Shown piece after piece: positions 8,562 through 16,971 of a stretch of 64,000 bases of DNA (positions are counted from its first letter, which is position 1; every line of letters begins with the position of its first letter). Origin of the DNA: Altererythrobacter epoxidivorans (GTDB taxonomy: Bacteria; Pseudomonadota; Alphaproteobacteria; Sphingomonadales; Sphingomonadaceae); contig NZ_CP012669.1 in assembly GCF_001281485.1 (NCBI RefSeq), positions 1,054,001-1,118,000 on the forward strand, given 5' to 3'. The notes under the pieces were generated by a model. The model was not told the origin of the DNA and made no database searches. It worked only from the letters and a program-made list of their open reading frames with translations. The translations under genes and the position numbers were made by a program.

Positions 8562-9368
8562 ATGGGTCTGCGCGCAATTTTATCGGAAGGGCTGAAGCCC
8601 GCCCTCGATCTCGTATATCCGCCCCGCTGCCCGGTTTGCGGTGACGCAACGGGAAAGCAGGGTGCACTATGCCTCGATTGCTGGAGCGGTCTTTCAATAC
8701 CTCGCGACCCACAATGTGCCAGTTGCAGGTCGCCCCTCGGAACAGAATCTATCGCAGTCGGCGCTCGATGCGCGCAATGTCTCGTCAAAAATCCCAAGCA
8801 TTCGGGCATTTTCGCAGCGACATTCTACAACGAAGTGTCGCGCAAGCTCATCCTGTCGTTCAAGCACGGAGGCAAGATCGGCCTATCGCCGTTGCTGGGG
8901 CGCATGATGGCGGCACGTCTGCCCGATATCGAGGATGGCGAACTTCCTATAGTCGTGCCGGTGCCGCTTCATCGATGGCGGCTCTGGTCGCGCGGCTACA
9001 ATCAGGCTGCTCTCTTGGCGAGTGAGCTGGTTCGCGGAGGTAAAGGGCGACTGTGCGTGGACGCGCTCGAAAGGACTGTCGCCACGCCGTCCCTGGGCGG
9101 TCTTGGCAAGAAAGCTCGTGCCAAGGTTCTGAAGGGTGCAATCAGGGTCAGGCAAAGTCGGGTGCAAGAGATTCGGGACCAGAAGGTCTTCCTGGTGGAC
9201 GACGTGTTGACGAGCGGAGCAACGACCGACGCTTGCGTCCACGCCCTGTTGAAAGCAGGAGCAAATTCGGTTCGGATAGCCTGCTTTGCTCGCGTCATTG
9301 ATGATGCCGTCGTGAAGGGCAGCGCACAAACACTGGATATGGAAGAGCAACTTGGCGCCACAAAGTGA
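8562..9368 (+). CDS. comF: ComF family phosphoribosyltransferase-like protein
   Basis: A 268-residue protein from ATG 8562 (MGLRAILSEGLKPALDLVYP). It begins with a two-part zinc-ribbon (CPVCGD..., then CASC and CAQC) and ends in a PRTase domain with VVPVPLHRWRLWSRGYNQAALLA and the PRPP loop VFLVDDVLTSGATTDAC. ComF/GntX proteins are linked to DNA uptake or purine/DNA metabolism; the exact reaction is not established. The upstream in-frame ATG at 8490 overlaps the methyltransferase gene and gives an atypical leader. Confidence 0.88.
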   Translation: MGLRAILSEGLKPALDLVYPPRCPVCGDATGKQGALCLDCWSGLSIPRDPQCASCRSPLGTESIAVGARCAQCLVKNPKHSGIFAATFYNEVSRKLILSFKHGGKIGLSPLLGRMMAARLPDIEDGELPIVVPVPLHRWRLWSRGYNQAALLASELVRGGKGRLCVDALERTVATPSLGGLGKKARAKVLKGAIRVRQSRVQEIRDQKVFLVDDVLTSGATTDACVHALLKAGANSVRIACFARVIDDAVVKGSAQTLDMEEQLGATK

Positions 9369-9370
9369 AA

Positions 9371-9395
9371 CGCCCGAGGCATAAAGCCTCGGGCG
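9371..9395. terminator. 10-bp perfect hairpin, terminator-like on the minus strand
   Basis: CGCCCGAGGC, a 5-base loop, then GCCTCGGGCG, two bases after the comF stop. On the plus strand it is followed by GCCACGTGAC, with no T-tract. On the minus strand it is followed by the moderately T-rich GTTTCACTTT. It may therefore end a minus-strand RNA from the gap, or simply protect the comF mRNA 3' end. Confidence 0.5.
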
Positions 9396-9399
9396 CCAC

Positions 9400-9580
9400 G
9401 TGACGAATTACCTTGAATCCGCTCTTGGAGAGCTCAGATGGCATTCCCCCTTAGAAGCCATCAGGATTCTATCCCTCATCGTTCGAGCCGGTTGCCACAA
9501 CACCCCCTGTTGCCAGGCTACCGACTACCCCCTGAACCTGGCACTCTGTTGGTACCGTGTGTTCGGTGACGAACCATCAA
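9400..9580. ncRNA. candidate structured small RNA with three C5 loops (plus strand)
   Basis: This fills most of the 349-base gene-free stretch between comF and hisI. On the plus strand GAATCC (9415-9420) pairs with GGATTC (9464-9469), enclosing two hairpins: GCTCT/AGAGC (9421-9433) and GATGGC/GCCATC (9437-9462), whose loop holds CCCCC. A second C5 loop is in CAACA-CCCCC-TGTTG (9498-9512). A third lies in the loop of GCCAGG/CCTGGC (9512-9542). Repeated C-rich loops are typical of alphaproteobacterial sRNAs that pair with G-rich ribosome-binding sites, which favours the plus strand. The hairpin at 9371-9395 has a T-rich tail only on the minus strand, so the strand is left open. No tRNA, tmRNA, RNase P or 4.5S signature was seen. 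The rest of the gap (9581-9717) is AT-richer and presumably carries the hisI promoter. Confidence 0.45.
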
Positions 9581-9717
9581 GTCCGTAAGCAGAAATGTCT
9601 CAAACAAAGTCATTTCTTAAAAGCGTCATCTTCACCGGGGTTGGATTTTGAACGTGATCTGTGGTTATCGTGCAACAAATTATCGCATGTACGCCTCAAC
9701 TTGCCGAAGGAAGTTTC

Positions 9718-10098
9718 GTGTCATCATCATCTGACGCCGTGGAGCGCGAAGCGGGGTCGCGCTTCATGCCCAAATTCGACGCCAGCGGTTTGCTAACCGC
9801 GGTTGTCGTTCACGCCGAAACGGGTGGCGTTCTGATGGTCGCTTTCATGAACGAGGAAGCGATCGCTCTGACGCGCCAGACCGGCAAGGCGCATTTCTGG
9901 TCGCGCTCGCGCCAGGCCATGTGGATGAAAGGCGAAAGCAGCGGAAACGTGCTGTCCGTGCGCGAAATCCTGGTCGATTGTGACCAGGACGCGCTCGTTC
10001 TTCGCTGCGATCCAGCAGGGCCGACTTGCCACACGGGGGCGGAAAGCTGTTTTTACCGGTTGCTCGAGGATGACGCTCTCGTAAGGGTCAATACTTGA
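9718..10098 (+). CDS. hisI: phosphoribosyl-AMP cyclohydrolase
   Basis: The 126-residue monofunctional HisI, third step of histidine biosynthesis (opens the adenine ring of PR-AMP). It shows [38 protein letters not shown] and the metal-binding [10 protein letters not shown]...PTCHTG..SCFY with its conserved cysteines. GTG 9718 was preferred over the more upstream in-frame GTG at 9661 because GAAGGAAG stands five bases before it and the length fits the family. No other his gene is nearby, so it is an isolated pathway gene. Confidence 0.94.
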   Translation: MSSSSDAVEREAGSRFMPKFDASGLLTAVVVHAETGGVLMVAFMNEEAIALTRQTGKAHFWSRSRQAMWMKGESSGNVLSVREILVDCDQDALVLRCDPAGPTCHTGAESCFYRLLEDDALVRVNT

Positions 10099-10128
10099 CG
10101 CTAACGTAAAGGTAAGCTATTTGGGGTC

Positions 10129-10584
10129 ATGGCTAGTGTACCAGCAAATGATCCCAAAAATGGTGAGCGTCGCAAGCATTCCGGGGCGCATCTCGAACGC
10201 CCTGACAAGCTGGCTCGCGAACAGTTTACCATTTCCGATCTGACATCCGAATTCGGCTGCACCGCACGCGCGCTGCGCTTCTACGAAGACGAGGGATTGA
10301 TTGCGCCGGCGCGAGTCGGCCTGACCCGCGTCTATTCCAAGCGTGACCGCGCCCGGCTCGCATGGATCATGCGCGCAAAGAACGTCGGGTTCAGCCTGAC
10401 CGAAATTCGGGAAATGATCGATCTCTACGATCTTGACGACGGCCGCGTAGAACAGCGCCGCGTCACGATCGAGAAATGCCGGGAACACGTGGCCAAGCTC
10501 AAGCGTCAACGGGCGGATATCGATTCTTCGATCCGTGAACTCACCGAGTTCATCAAGATGATCGAAGGTCTCGATCCTTCCTGA
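10129..10584 (+). CDS. MerR-family transcriptional regulator
   Basis: A 151-residue protein with a winged-helix MerR domain at about residues 33-102 (FTISDLTSEFGCTARALRFYEDEGLI, then RVYSKRDRARLAWIMRAKNVGFSLTEIREMIDL) and a C-terminal coiled-coil dimerisation helix (VEQRRVTIEKCREHVAKLKRQRADID). There is no C-terminal cysteine metal site, so it is not a metal sensor of the MerR/CueR type. It lies 51 bases before an acyl-CoA dehydrogenase gene on the same strand, an arrangement seen for regulators of fatty-acid or branched-chain acyl-CoA catabolism (LiuR/PsrA-like); regulation of that gene is inferred. Confidence 0.88.
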   Translation: MASVPANDPKNGERRKHSGAHLERPDKLAREQFTISDLTSEFGCTARALRFYEDEGLIAPARVGLTRVYSKRDRARLAWIMRAKNVGFSLTEIREMIDLYDLDDGRVEQRRVTIEKCREHVAKLKRQRADIDSSIRELTEFIKMIEGLDPS

Positions 10585-10635
10585 GGCGAAGAGCGTTTCG
10601 CTGCACCGATAAATTCCCCACGCAAGGACACGCAG

Positions 10636-12444
10636 ATGCCCAGCTATAAAGCCCCCAATCGCGACTTCCGCTTCATCATCAACGAGATGCTCGACATCGA
10701 AAGCTATGGGAACCTTCCCGGTTTCGAGGGCGCGACGCCCGACATGGTTGAATCGATTCTCGACGAATCGGGCAAGTTCACATCCGAAGTCATCGCCCCG
10801 CTGAACCGCGTCGGCGATATCGAAGGATGCACCCGCCACGAAGACGGCTCGGTAACGACGCCGACCGGCTTCAAGGAAGCTTTCGACATGTACCGCGAGG
10901 CGGGCTGGGGCACGCTGTCGCAGCCGGAAGAGCTGGGTGGCCAGGGCCTTCCGCAGGTAGTCGGCTTCGCGCTGAAAGAGATGATGTCGTCCGCCAACCA
11001 GGCGTTCGGCATGTATCCGGGCCTGACCAACGGCGCGATTGCTGCCCTGTTGGCCAAGGGTACGGACGAGCAGATCCAGACCTATGTCCCCAAGATGGTG
11101 ACGTGCGAATGGACCGGCACAATGAACCTGACAGAGCCGCATTGCGGTACCGATCTGGGTCTCATCCGCACGAAGGCAGAGCCTAACGGTGACGGTAGCT
11201 ATGCAATCACCGGCACCAAGATCTTCATCTCGGCCGGTGAGCACGACATGGCGGAAAACATCATCCACCTCGTGCTGGCCAAGACACCGGGTGCTCCCGA
11301 CAGTTCAAAGGGTATTTCCCTGTTCGTCGTGCCAAAGTTCCTCGTGAACGAGGATGGATCAGTCGGCGAACGCAACGGCGTCGTCTGCGGTTCGATCGAG
11401 CACAAGATGGGCATCCACGGCAATTCGACCTGCCTCCTCAACTACGACGGCGCCAAGGGTTGGCTCGTCGGCGAGGAGAACAAGGGTCTGGCTGCAATGT
11501 TCATCATGATGAACGAAGCGCGCCTCGGCGTTGGCATGCAGGGCCTCGCACAGGCCGAGGCAGCCTATCAGAACGCCGTCGCCTATGCGCTCGATCGTCG
11601 CCAGGGCCGCGCCCTTACCGGTCCGGCAGAGCCTGAAGCGAAGGCCGACCCTATCTTCGTTCACCCCGACGTTCGCCGCATGCTGATGGACGCGAAGGTC
11701 TTCAACGAAGGCATGCGTGCACTCTGCCTGTGGGGCGCCTTGCTCGAAGATTTGAGCCACAAGGCCCAGACCGAGGAAGAACGCGCCGAAGCGATGGAGA
11801 TGATCAGCCTGCTGACGCCCGTCATCAAGGGTTACGGCACCGACAAGGGCTATGAAGTCGCCAACAATATGCAGCAGGTGTTCGGCGGCCATGGCTACAT
11901 CGAAGAATGGGGCATGAGCCAGTTCGTTCGCGACAGCCGTATCGCGCAGATCTACGAAGGCACTAACGGTGTCCAGGCCATGGACCTTTGCGGCCGTAAG
12001 CTGGCCCAGAATGGTGGCGCGGCGATCCAGGCATTCTTCAAGCTCGTGGGCGAGGAAATTGCGTCAGCGAAAAGCAACGAGAAGTTGGCTCCGGTTGCCG
12101 AGCGCCTCGAAAAAGCGCTTGGCGAACAGCAGGCTGCGACGATGTGGTTCATGCAGAACGCCATGACCAATCCGAACAATCTTGGTGCTGGCGCGCATCA
12201 CTACATGCACATCATGGGCATTGTGACGCTGGGTTATATGTGGCTTCGCATGGCCAAGGTCGCTGTTGCAAAGCTCGCAGACGGTAGCGCTGCGGATCCC
12301 GCATTCTACGAAGCCAAGCTCGTTTCGGCGAAGTATTACGCCGAGCGTTACCTGCCGGATGCAGGCGCGCTTCGCCGCAAGCTCGAAGCTGGTGCAGAGC
12401 ACATGATGGCCCTGCCGGAAGAGGCATTCCTCACCGCAGCCTGA
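10636..12444 (+). CDS. acyl-CoA dehydrogenase, DmdC-like with C-terminal extension
   Basis: A 602-residue FAD flavoenzyme. The N-terminal and middle domains contain WTGTMNLTEPHCGTDLG (flavin/substrate region) and ITGTKIFISAGEHD. The C-terminal helical domain has NNMQQVFGGHGYIEEWGMSQFVRDSRIAQIYEGTNGVQAMDL, with the catalytic glutamate in the YEGTNG motif. It is longer than ordinary acyl-CoA dehydrogenases (about 380) because of an N-terminal helix and a C-terminal extra domain, as in 3-methylmercaptopropionyl-CoA dehydrogenase DmdC and related long enzymes. The substrate cannot be read from sequence; aliphatic acyl-CoA is most likely. Confidence 0.92.
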   Translation: MPSYKAPNRDFRFIINEMLDIESYGNLPGFEGATPDMVESILDESGKFTSEVIAPLNRVGDIEGCTRHEDGSVTTPTGFKEAFDMYREAGWGTLSQPEELGGQGLPQVVGFALKEMMSSANQAFGMYPGLTNGAIAALLAKGTDEQIQTYVPKMVTCEWTGTMNLTEPHCGTDLGLIRTKAEPNGDGSYAITGTKIFISAGEHDMAENIIHLVLAKTPGAPDSSKGISLFVVPKFLVNEDGSVGERNGVVCGSIEHKMGIHGNSTCLLNYDGAKGWLVGEENKGLAAMFIMMNEARLGVGMQGLAQAEAAYQNAVAYALDRRQGRALTGPAEPEAKADPIFVHPDVRRMLMDAKVFNEGMRALCLWGALLEDLSHKAQTEEERAEAMEMISLLTPVIKGYGTDKGYEVANNMQQVFGGHGYIEEWGMSQFVRDSRIAQIYEGTNGVQAMDLCGRKLAQNGGAAIQAFFKLVGEEIASAKSNEKLAPVAERLEKALGEQQAATMWFMQNAMTNPNNLGAGAHHYMHIMGIVTLGYMWLRMAKVAVAKLADGSAADPAFYEAKLVSAKYYAERYLPDAGALRRKLEAGAEHMMALPEEAFLTAA

Positions 12445-12466
12445 TTTGCGAACAATCTATTGGAAG

Positions 12467-12500
12467 AGGCCCGGGCGTTTGTCTGGGCCTTTTTCTTTTT
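12467..12500 (+). terminator. Rho-independent terminator after the acyl-CoA dehydrogenase
   Basis: AGGCCC (12467-12472) pairs with GGGCCT (12485-12490), extended inward by further pairs, and runs directly into a T-rich tail to 12500. It overlaps the end of the convergent dienelactone hydrolase gene (stop at 12499). Confidence 0.85.
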
Positions 12501-13191
12501 AGCCAAGTTCCTCGTCGAGCAGGCTCATCAGCGCGGCCCAGCTTTGGCGGTCGGCACTCGCGTCATAGGCAACAGCGCCCGTCGGTGAGGGATTGGGATT
12601 GGTAAAGCCGTGTGGAACGCCGCTGTAGGAATGGAAATGCCAATTGGCCCCGGCCCGGTCCATCTCTTCCCAGAAAGTGGTGACATGATCGCGCGGTACG
12701 AGAGTGTCGGCATCGCCGTGGCAGACCAGAATGCGGGCCTTGACAGCGCCTTCTTCCGCAGGGCGGAGCGTTTCGAGCAAACCGTGGAAGCTTGCCACGA
12801 CAAACAGGTCGGCTCCGTCGCGGGCCAGTTCGAGCACCGCCTGCCCGCCCATGCAGAACCCGATCGCTCCTATTGGCAAGTCCGGTGCAATCTTTCCCAA
12901 CGCCGCGAGGCTCGCACGAAGGCGGGCGCGATGCGCATCGGGATTAGAGACCAGAGCACGGGCCCATTCTTGCGACTGGGCGAAATCTGCGGGGGTTGCC
13001 CCGTAAAAGTCGCAGATCATCGCCAAGAAGCCGGCGTCCGCCAGCGCGCGCGCCTTCGCTTCGACAGCAGGGGTCGGGTTCATGATGGTAGGAAAGACGG
13101 CGACTGCGGCACGAGCAACGCCCGAGGGACGGTACAGGGTGCCCTTGAGATCAATCGCGCCGTCCCGATAGCTGATTTCCTCAATCGTCAC
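12499..13191 (-). CDS. dienelactone hydrolase family protein
   Basis: A 230-residue alpha/beta hydrolase of the DLH family. The nucleophile elbow is IGFCMGGQAVLEL (cysteine nucleophile); the aspartate is in CHGDADTLVP and the histidine in PHGFTNP, completing a Cys-Asp-His triad. Start: GTG 13191 overlaps the upstream PAP2 gene stop in a GTGA and has GGAGGA about ten bases before it. DLH family members cleave dienelactone or other esters; the physiological substrate is unknown. The in-frame ORF upstream of this start lies inside the PAP2 gene. Confidence 0.88.
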   Translation of the reverse strand: MTIEEISYRDGAIDLKGTLYRPSGVARAAVAVFPTIMNPTPAVEAKARALADAGFLAMICDFYGATPADFAQSQEWARALVSNPDAHRARLRASLAALGKIAPDLPIGAIGFCMGGQAVLELARDGADLFVVASFHGLLETLRPAEEGAVKARILVCHGDADTLVPRDHVTTFWEEMDRAGANWHFHSYSGVPHGFTNPNPSPTGAVAYDASADRQSWAALMSLLDEELG

Positions 13192-14120
13192 GCTTTCCGG
13201 TCCTCCAACTGCATCAGCCGCACCGCTCTGCCCATCAGCCACCATATCAACGGCACCGCAGCAGTCGAGAACAGGCCGTCGACAGCGTAATGCCATCCGA
13301 GATGCACTGAGCCGACTAGGATCGCGAGGTGATAGAATATCGCAAGGATCGTCTGCCAGCCCCAACCGAAGCGGTTGTGCAGCATCAGCACGATCAGCAT
13401 GGTCATTCCGCAGTGGACGGAGGGAAGGGCGCTGATGCCATTTCCGATCGCCTCGTTTCCCGCGCTTTCCAGTAGGTATCCTTGCACCTTCAGCGCGGTG
13501 GCATTTTGCGCGGCGAGTGCCTGTTCAAGTCCGGTGAACGGATTGGCCGGATAGAAGTCGCCGTAGAAACACGGGCCGACGGAAGCGAAAACGATCGCCA
13601 GGATATTTCCGAGCAGGATCCATACGAGAAAATAGCTGAGCGCCGCCCTGACGCGGAACGCGGGTTCCTTTGCGAAGGCTGCGAAACCGAATGCCAGGAG
13701 CATTACGGGCAGCCACAGCAGATAAATCATGTCGATGAATTGCGAAGCGAGGGGTGACAACATTTCGTGTGTCAGCCGCCAGGGATCGGTCCCGAAGATC
13801 GCCCGGTCCCAGCGCGTGAAAAGCGGGTCGGCCCAATATTCATTGATCGACGGGATGGAGACCTTGATCGCGCGATAGGCACGGTTGACGAGCACATAGC
13901 AGCCCAGCAGCACGATACCCGATGCGAAGCGTTGGCGGTTCGCGACCAGCGTGTCCTTCACATCCCCGATGAGATTGTCTGGACGAGCAAGGACTGCCCG
14001 AACCAGCAGCACGAGGAAGATCAGGATCGGCGGAATGACGAGGATCGACACAGCCTCGCCGATGGTCGTCAGCGTGAAGTAATCGGCCAGCGCGCGGTCG
14101 CCGATGACGAGCGCGAGCAC
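13188..14120 (-). CDS. PAP2 superfamily membrane phosphatase-like protein
   Basis: A 310-residue multi-pass membrane protein from GTG 14120. The PAP2 active-site motifs are ISALPSVHCGMTML and GSVHLGWHYAVDGLF (the acid/base and nucleophile histidines), with about six TM segments. It resembles the inositol-phosphorylceramide synthase/PAP2_3 class acting on lipid phosphates. Start uncertain: the frame runs 15 codons further upstream to a TAG near 14165 and encodes more hydrophobic residues (IIRWVVALAIAHFVLA), but holds no ATG, GTG or TTG. AGGGGG sits just before that stretch, so a non-standard start or an indel is possible. Coupled to the DLH gene by a 4-base overlap. Confidence 0.8.
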   Translation of the reverse strand: MLALVIGDRALADYFTLTTIGEAVSILVIPPILIFLVLLVRAVLARPDNLIGDVKDTLVANRQRFASGIVLLGCYVLVNRAYRAIKVSIPSINEYWADPLFTRWDRAIFGTDPWRLTHEMLSPLASQFIDMIYLLWLPVMLLAFGFAAFAKEPAFRVRAALSYFLVWILLGNILAIVFASVGPCFYGDFYPANPFTGLEQALAAQNATALKVQGYLLESAGNEAIGNGISALPSVHCGMTMLIVLMLHNRFGWGWQTILAIFYHLAILVGSVHLGWHYAVDGLFSTAAVPLIWWLMGRAVRLMQLEDRKA

Positions 14121-14217
14121 GAAATGCGCGATTGCCAGAGCGACGACCCAGCGGATGATCCATTCCCCCTACACGGATGCAACGGGACTAGCTTGCCGGA
14201 TTGAGGGCGCGCAAGCC

Positions 14218-14238
14218 CTGCCGGATTTATTCCGGCAG
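14218..14238 (-). terminator. hairpin enclosing the cysK stop codon
   Basis: A perfect 8-bp stem (CTGCCGGA / TCCGGCAG) with a 5-base loop that contains the cysK TAA stop. A second small hairpin (AGGGC/GCCCT) follows. There is no T-tract, so it may be a Rho-type or RNA 3'-end stabilising structure rather than an intrinsic terminator. Confidence 0.35.
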
Positions 14239-15144
14239 GAAATCGGGCACCGAAAGATAGCGCTCGCCCGTGTCGTAATTGAAGCCGAGGACCCGCATGC
14301 CGGGTTCGATTTCGGGCAAGGCGCGCTTGATCGCGGCCAGGGTTGCGCCGGAAGAGATCCCGACGAGCATTCCTTCCTCGCTAGCGGACCGGCGGGCCAT
14401 TTCCTTCGCATCTTCAGGATCGACCTGGATCGCACCGTCGATCGACTGGGTATGCAGGTTTTCCGGGATGAAGCCCGCACCAATGCCCTGGATGGGGTGG
14501 GGAGAGGGCTGGCCGCCTGAAATAACCGGCGAAAGGCTGGGTTCGACCGCGAACGCTTTCATCTGTGGCCAGTGCCGCTTCAGTTCCTCAGCGCAGCCGG
14601 TCAGGTGTCCGCCGGTGCCAACACCTGTGATAAGAACGTCGATCGGCGTATCGGCGAAATCTTCGAGGATTTCCTTGGCGGTCGTCCGCACATGGACCTT
14701 CCAGTTGGAATCATTGTCGAACTGGCTTGGCATCCAGGAATTTTCGGTTTCAGAAATGAGCTGCGTGGCACGTTCGATCGCGCCTTTCATGCCCTTTTCC
14801 TTGGGGGTCAGGTCGAAACTCGCGCCATATGCCAGCATCAGCCTGCGACGTTCGAGCGACATAGATTCCGGCATGACGAGCACGAGCTTGTAACCCTTCA
14901 CCGCCGCCGCCATCGCAAGGCCGATACCAGTGTTGCCGCTGGTGGGCTCGATGATCGTGCCACCGGGCTTGAGCGCGCCGCTGGCCTCTGCATCTTCGAT
15001 CATGGCAACGCCAATACGGTCCTTGATTGAACCGCCCGGATTGCTGCGCTCTGACTTGATCCAGACCTCGTGATCAGGAAACAGCTTGGACACCCTGACA
15101 TGCGGGGTGCGGCCGATGGTTTCGAGGATATTGGCAGCTTTCAT
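14227..15144 (-). CDS. cysK: cysteine synthase A (O-acetylserine sulfhydrylase)
   Basis: A 305-residue PLP enzyme of fold type II making L-cysteine from O-acetylserine and sulfide. The PLP lysine is Lys41 in [31 protein letters not shown] is the substrate loop, [12 protein letters not shown] the phosphate-binding loop, and [10 protein letters not shown] the conserved C-terminal element. It starts two bases after the stop of the upstream MFS gene, so they probably form an operon. A cysM-type enzyme is less likely given the length and loop sequences. Confidence 0.95.
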   Translation of the reverse strand: MKAANILETIGRTPHVRVSKLFPDHEVWIKSERSNPGGSIKDRIGVAMIEDAEASGALKPGGTIIEPTSGNTGIGLAMAAAVKGYKLVLVMPESMSLERRRLMLAYGASFDLTPKEKGMKGAIERATQLISETENSWMPSQFDNDSNWKVHVRTTAKEILEDFADTPIDVLITGVGTGGHLTGCAEELKRHWPQMKAFAVEPSLSPVISGGQPSPHPIQGIGAGFIPENLHTQSIDGAIQVDPEDAKEMARRSASEEGMLVGISSGATLAAIKRALPEIEPGMRVLGFNYDTGERYLSVPDFLPE

Positions 15145-15146
15145 GG

Positions 15147-16442
15147 CTAACTCCTGATCTTTTGTTCTGTGCTGTCTTCCAGCAATTCGGGAGGAGGGTC
15201 GAACGTCTTCGTCGTCCGCAAGACCGGAAACAGCTTCGCCCAGAGTAACACAGTTGCGATGGCCCCGGCACCCCCGGTTACGACCGCCGCGACCGGCCCC
15301 AGCAGGAATGCCAAGCTTCCCGAGAAGAAGTCGCCGAATTCGTTCGATGCGCTGATGGTCAATTGTGAGACTGCCGAAACGCGGCCCCGCTTGTCGTCAG
15401 GCGTGTGAAGCTGGATCAGCGATTGGCGGATATAGACGCTGAACATATCGGCGGCGCCGACGATGAACAGCATCGCAAGGCTCAGCGGCATCGATGTCGA
15501 CAGGCCGAAGATGACCGTGGCGCAACCGAAAATGCCGACCGCCCAGAGCATCTTGGGACCGACATTGTTCTTGAGCGGATTGATCGAGAACCACAGTGCC
15601 GTGACTGCTGCCCCGCTGGCGGGTGCCATGGCAAGGTGGCTGAGGCCGGTTGCGCCGACCTGCAGGATGTCGCGCGCATAAACCGGGAAAAGAGCCGTGG
15701 CACCGGCGAGGAAAACCGCAAACAGATCTAGGGTGATGGAACCCAATACCATCTTGTTCTGGATCACGTAATGCAGGCCATCAACGATCTGGCTGACGGG
15801 GTGGACACCCTTCTTCAACGCTGGCTGCGGGACGTTGCCGATGAACGCGATTGCGAGGAATGCGACGATGAAAAGTCCCGCCGCAGCCGCATAGGGTGCT
15901 GCCGGATCGAGGACATAGAGATAGCCACCCAGGGCCGGTCCTACGATCATCCCGACCTGCCAACTGATCGAAGACAGTGCGATGGCATTGGGCAGGATCG
16001 ATTTCGGAACCAGGTTGGGAGCGAGCGCTGAAAGCGCCGGACCCGAAAAAGCCCGCGCAATGCCGAGCAGGACGGCAACAGTGAACAGGATGGCGAGGCT
16101 GATGACTCCCGACCAAGTCGCCCAGGCGAGGCCGACCGCGCACAGCATCTGGAGCGTCACGGTCAGGCGGGCAATGTTCCTGCGGTCGAACTTGTCGGCT
16201 GCTAATCCGGCGAATGGCGTCAGGACGAACAGGGGCGCGAATTGCAGCAAGCCGATCAGCGCAAGCTGGCCCGAGGCTGCTGCCAGCCCCAGTCCGTCGT
16301 CACGCGCTATATTGTAGGTCTGCCACCCGATGATTAGCAGCATGGCATATTGAGCCAGCGTCATCGTCAGCCGCGCGAGCCAGTATGCCCGGAAATTGGC
16401 GATTTTGAACGGGTGGTTTTGGGTGGTGTCGGCGTCGCTCAC
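15147..16442 (-). CDS. MFS transporter, EntS-like (MFS_3 family)
   Basis: A 431-residue transporter with about 12 TM helices. The N-terminal [25 protein letters not shown] and the loop 2-3 motif [15 protein letters not shown] are characteristic of the enterobactin-exporter-like MFS_3 branch. Such proteins usually export siderophores or other small molecules, but no siderophore genes are nearby. It is immediately upstream of cysK (2-base gap), hinting at a link with cysteine or sulfur metabolites; this is inference. Confidence 0.88.
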   Translation of the reverse strand: MSDADTTQNHPFKIANFRAYWLARLTMTLAQYAMLLIIGWQTYNIARDDGLGLAAASGQLALIGLLQFAPLFVLTPFAGLAADKFDRRNIARLTVTLQMLCAVGLAWATWSGVISLAILFTVAVLLGIARAFSGPALSALAPNLVPKSILPNAIALSSISWQVGMIVGPALGGYLYVLDPAAPYAAAAGLFIVAFLAIAFIGNVPQPALKKGVHPVSQIVDGLHYVIQNKMVLGSITLDLFAVFLAGATALFPVYARDILQVGATGLSHLAMAPASGAAVTALWFSINPLKNNVGPKMLWAVGIFGCATVIFGLSTSMPLSLAMLFIVGAADMFSVYIRQSLIQLHTPDDKRGRVSAVSQLTISASNEFGDFFSGSLAFLLGPVAAVVTGGAGAIATVLLWAKLFPVLRTTKTFDPPPELLEDSTEQKIRS

Positions 16443-16513
16443 GCATACGCAATGGCAGGCCGCAGAGGGCCTGCCAAGACGTCAAAATCTAGCTGATTTG
16501 GAAGCGTAACTAC

Positions 16514-16852
16514 TTAGCGCGAACGGCGCAGGCGCGGGTTCGGCTGAAGCGTGTCGATGATCGCCATGAAATCGTCGAGACGGATGATCCGTTCGAACTG
16601 AAATCCGGCACGATCGTCGCGGTTCCATATGACATAGGCCTCGATCCGCCCGACGACAGGCAGGCGAATGATCACGCGGTCCCCGCGCTGCAATCCTGCA
16701 GAATCGTCGACCATGAAGCCGTGCGCTGAAATATTGGCGACATGCATATTGATGTCACCACGCTTGTGATGCTCGACGATCACCGGAAAATCGACCGGGT
16801 GACGCGCCGCGCGGCGCATGTCGGTTACGCTAAGGTTTGCTCCCGCAGACAC
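16514..16852 (-). CDS. PilZ domain protein (c-di-GMP receptor candidate)
   Basis: A 112-residue single-domain protein. It carries both c-di-GMP contact motifs of PilZ: an arginine-rich RRAAR (RxxxR, about residues 13-17) and NISAHGFMVD (D/NxSxxG, about residues 40-49). It probably binds cyclic di-GMP and acts as a stand-alone effector for motility, polysaccharide or development. It is transcribed in the direction of the PilZ/tyrS block but separated from the end of tyrS by about 120 bases, which carry no obvious feature. Confidence 0.88.
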   Translation of the reverse strand: MSAGANLSVTDMRRAARHPVDFPVIVEHHKRGDINMHVANISAHGFMVDDSAGLQRGDRVIIRLPVVGRIEAYVIWNRDDRAGFQFERIIRLDDFMAIIDTLQPNPRLRRSR

Positions 16853-16971
16853 AGATGTGACCCTCCACTGCTTGGTTGTCAGCGATCACTAATGCGCCAG
16901 AAAGGCTGATATTTTGTAAAGGCTTACTGTCCTATTTTGGGACAGCGTCCATGTCCCCCAAATGGGGGAGG

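Noticed and set aside
9460..9520. tRNA or tmRNA suggested by a GTTCGAGCC stretch
   Set aside because: No acceptor stem, D-arm or anticodon arm can be arranged around it; the hairpins fit a different structure.
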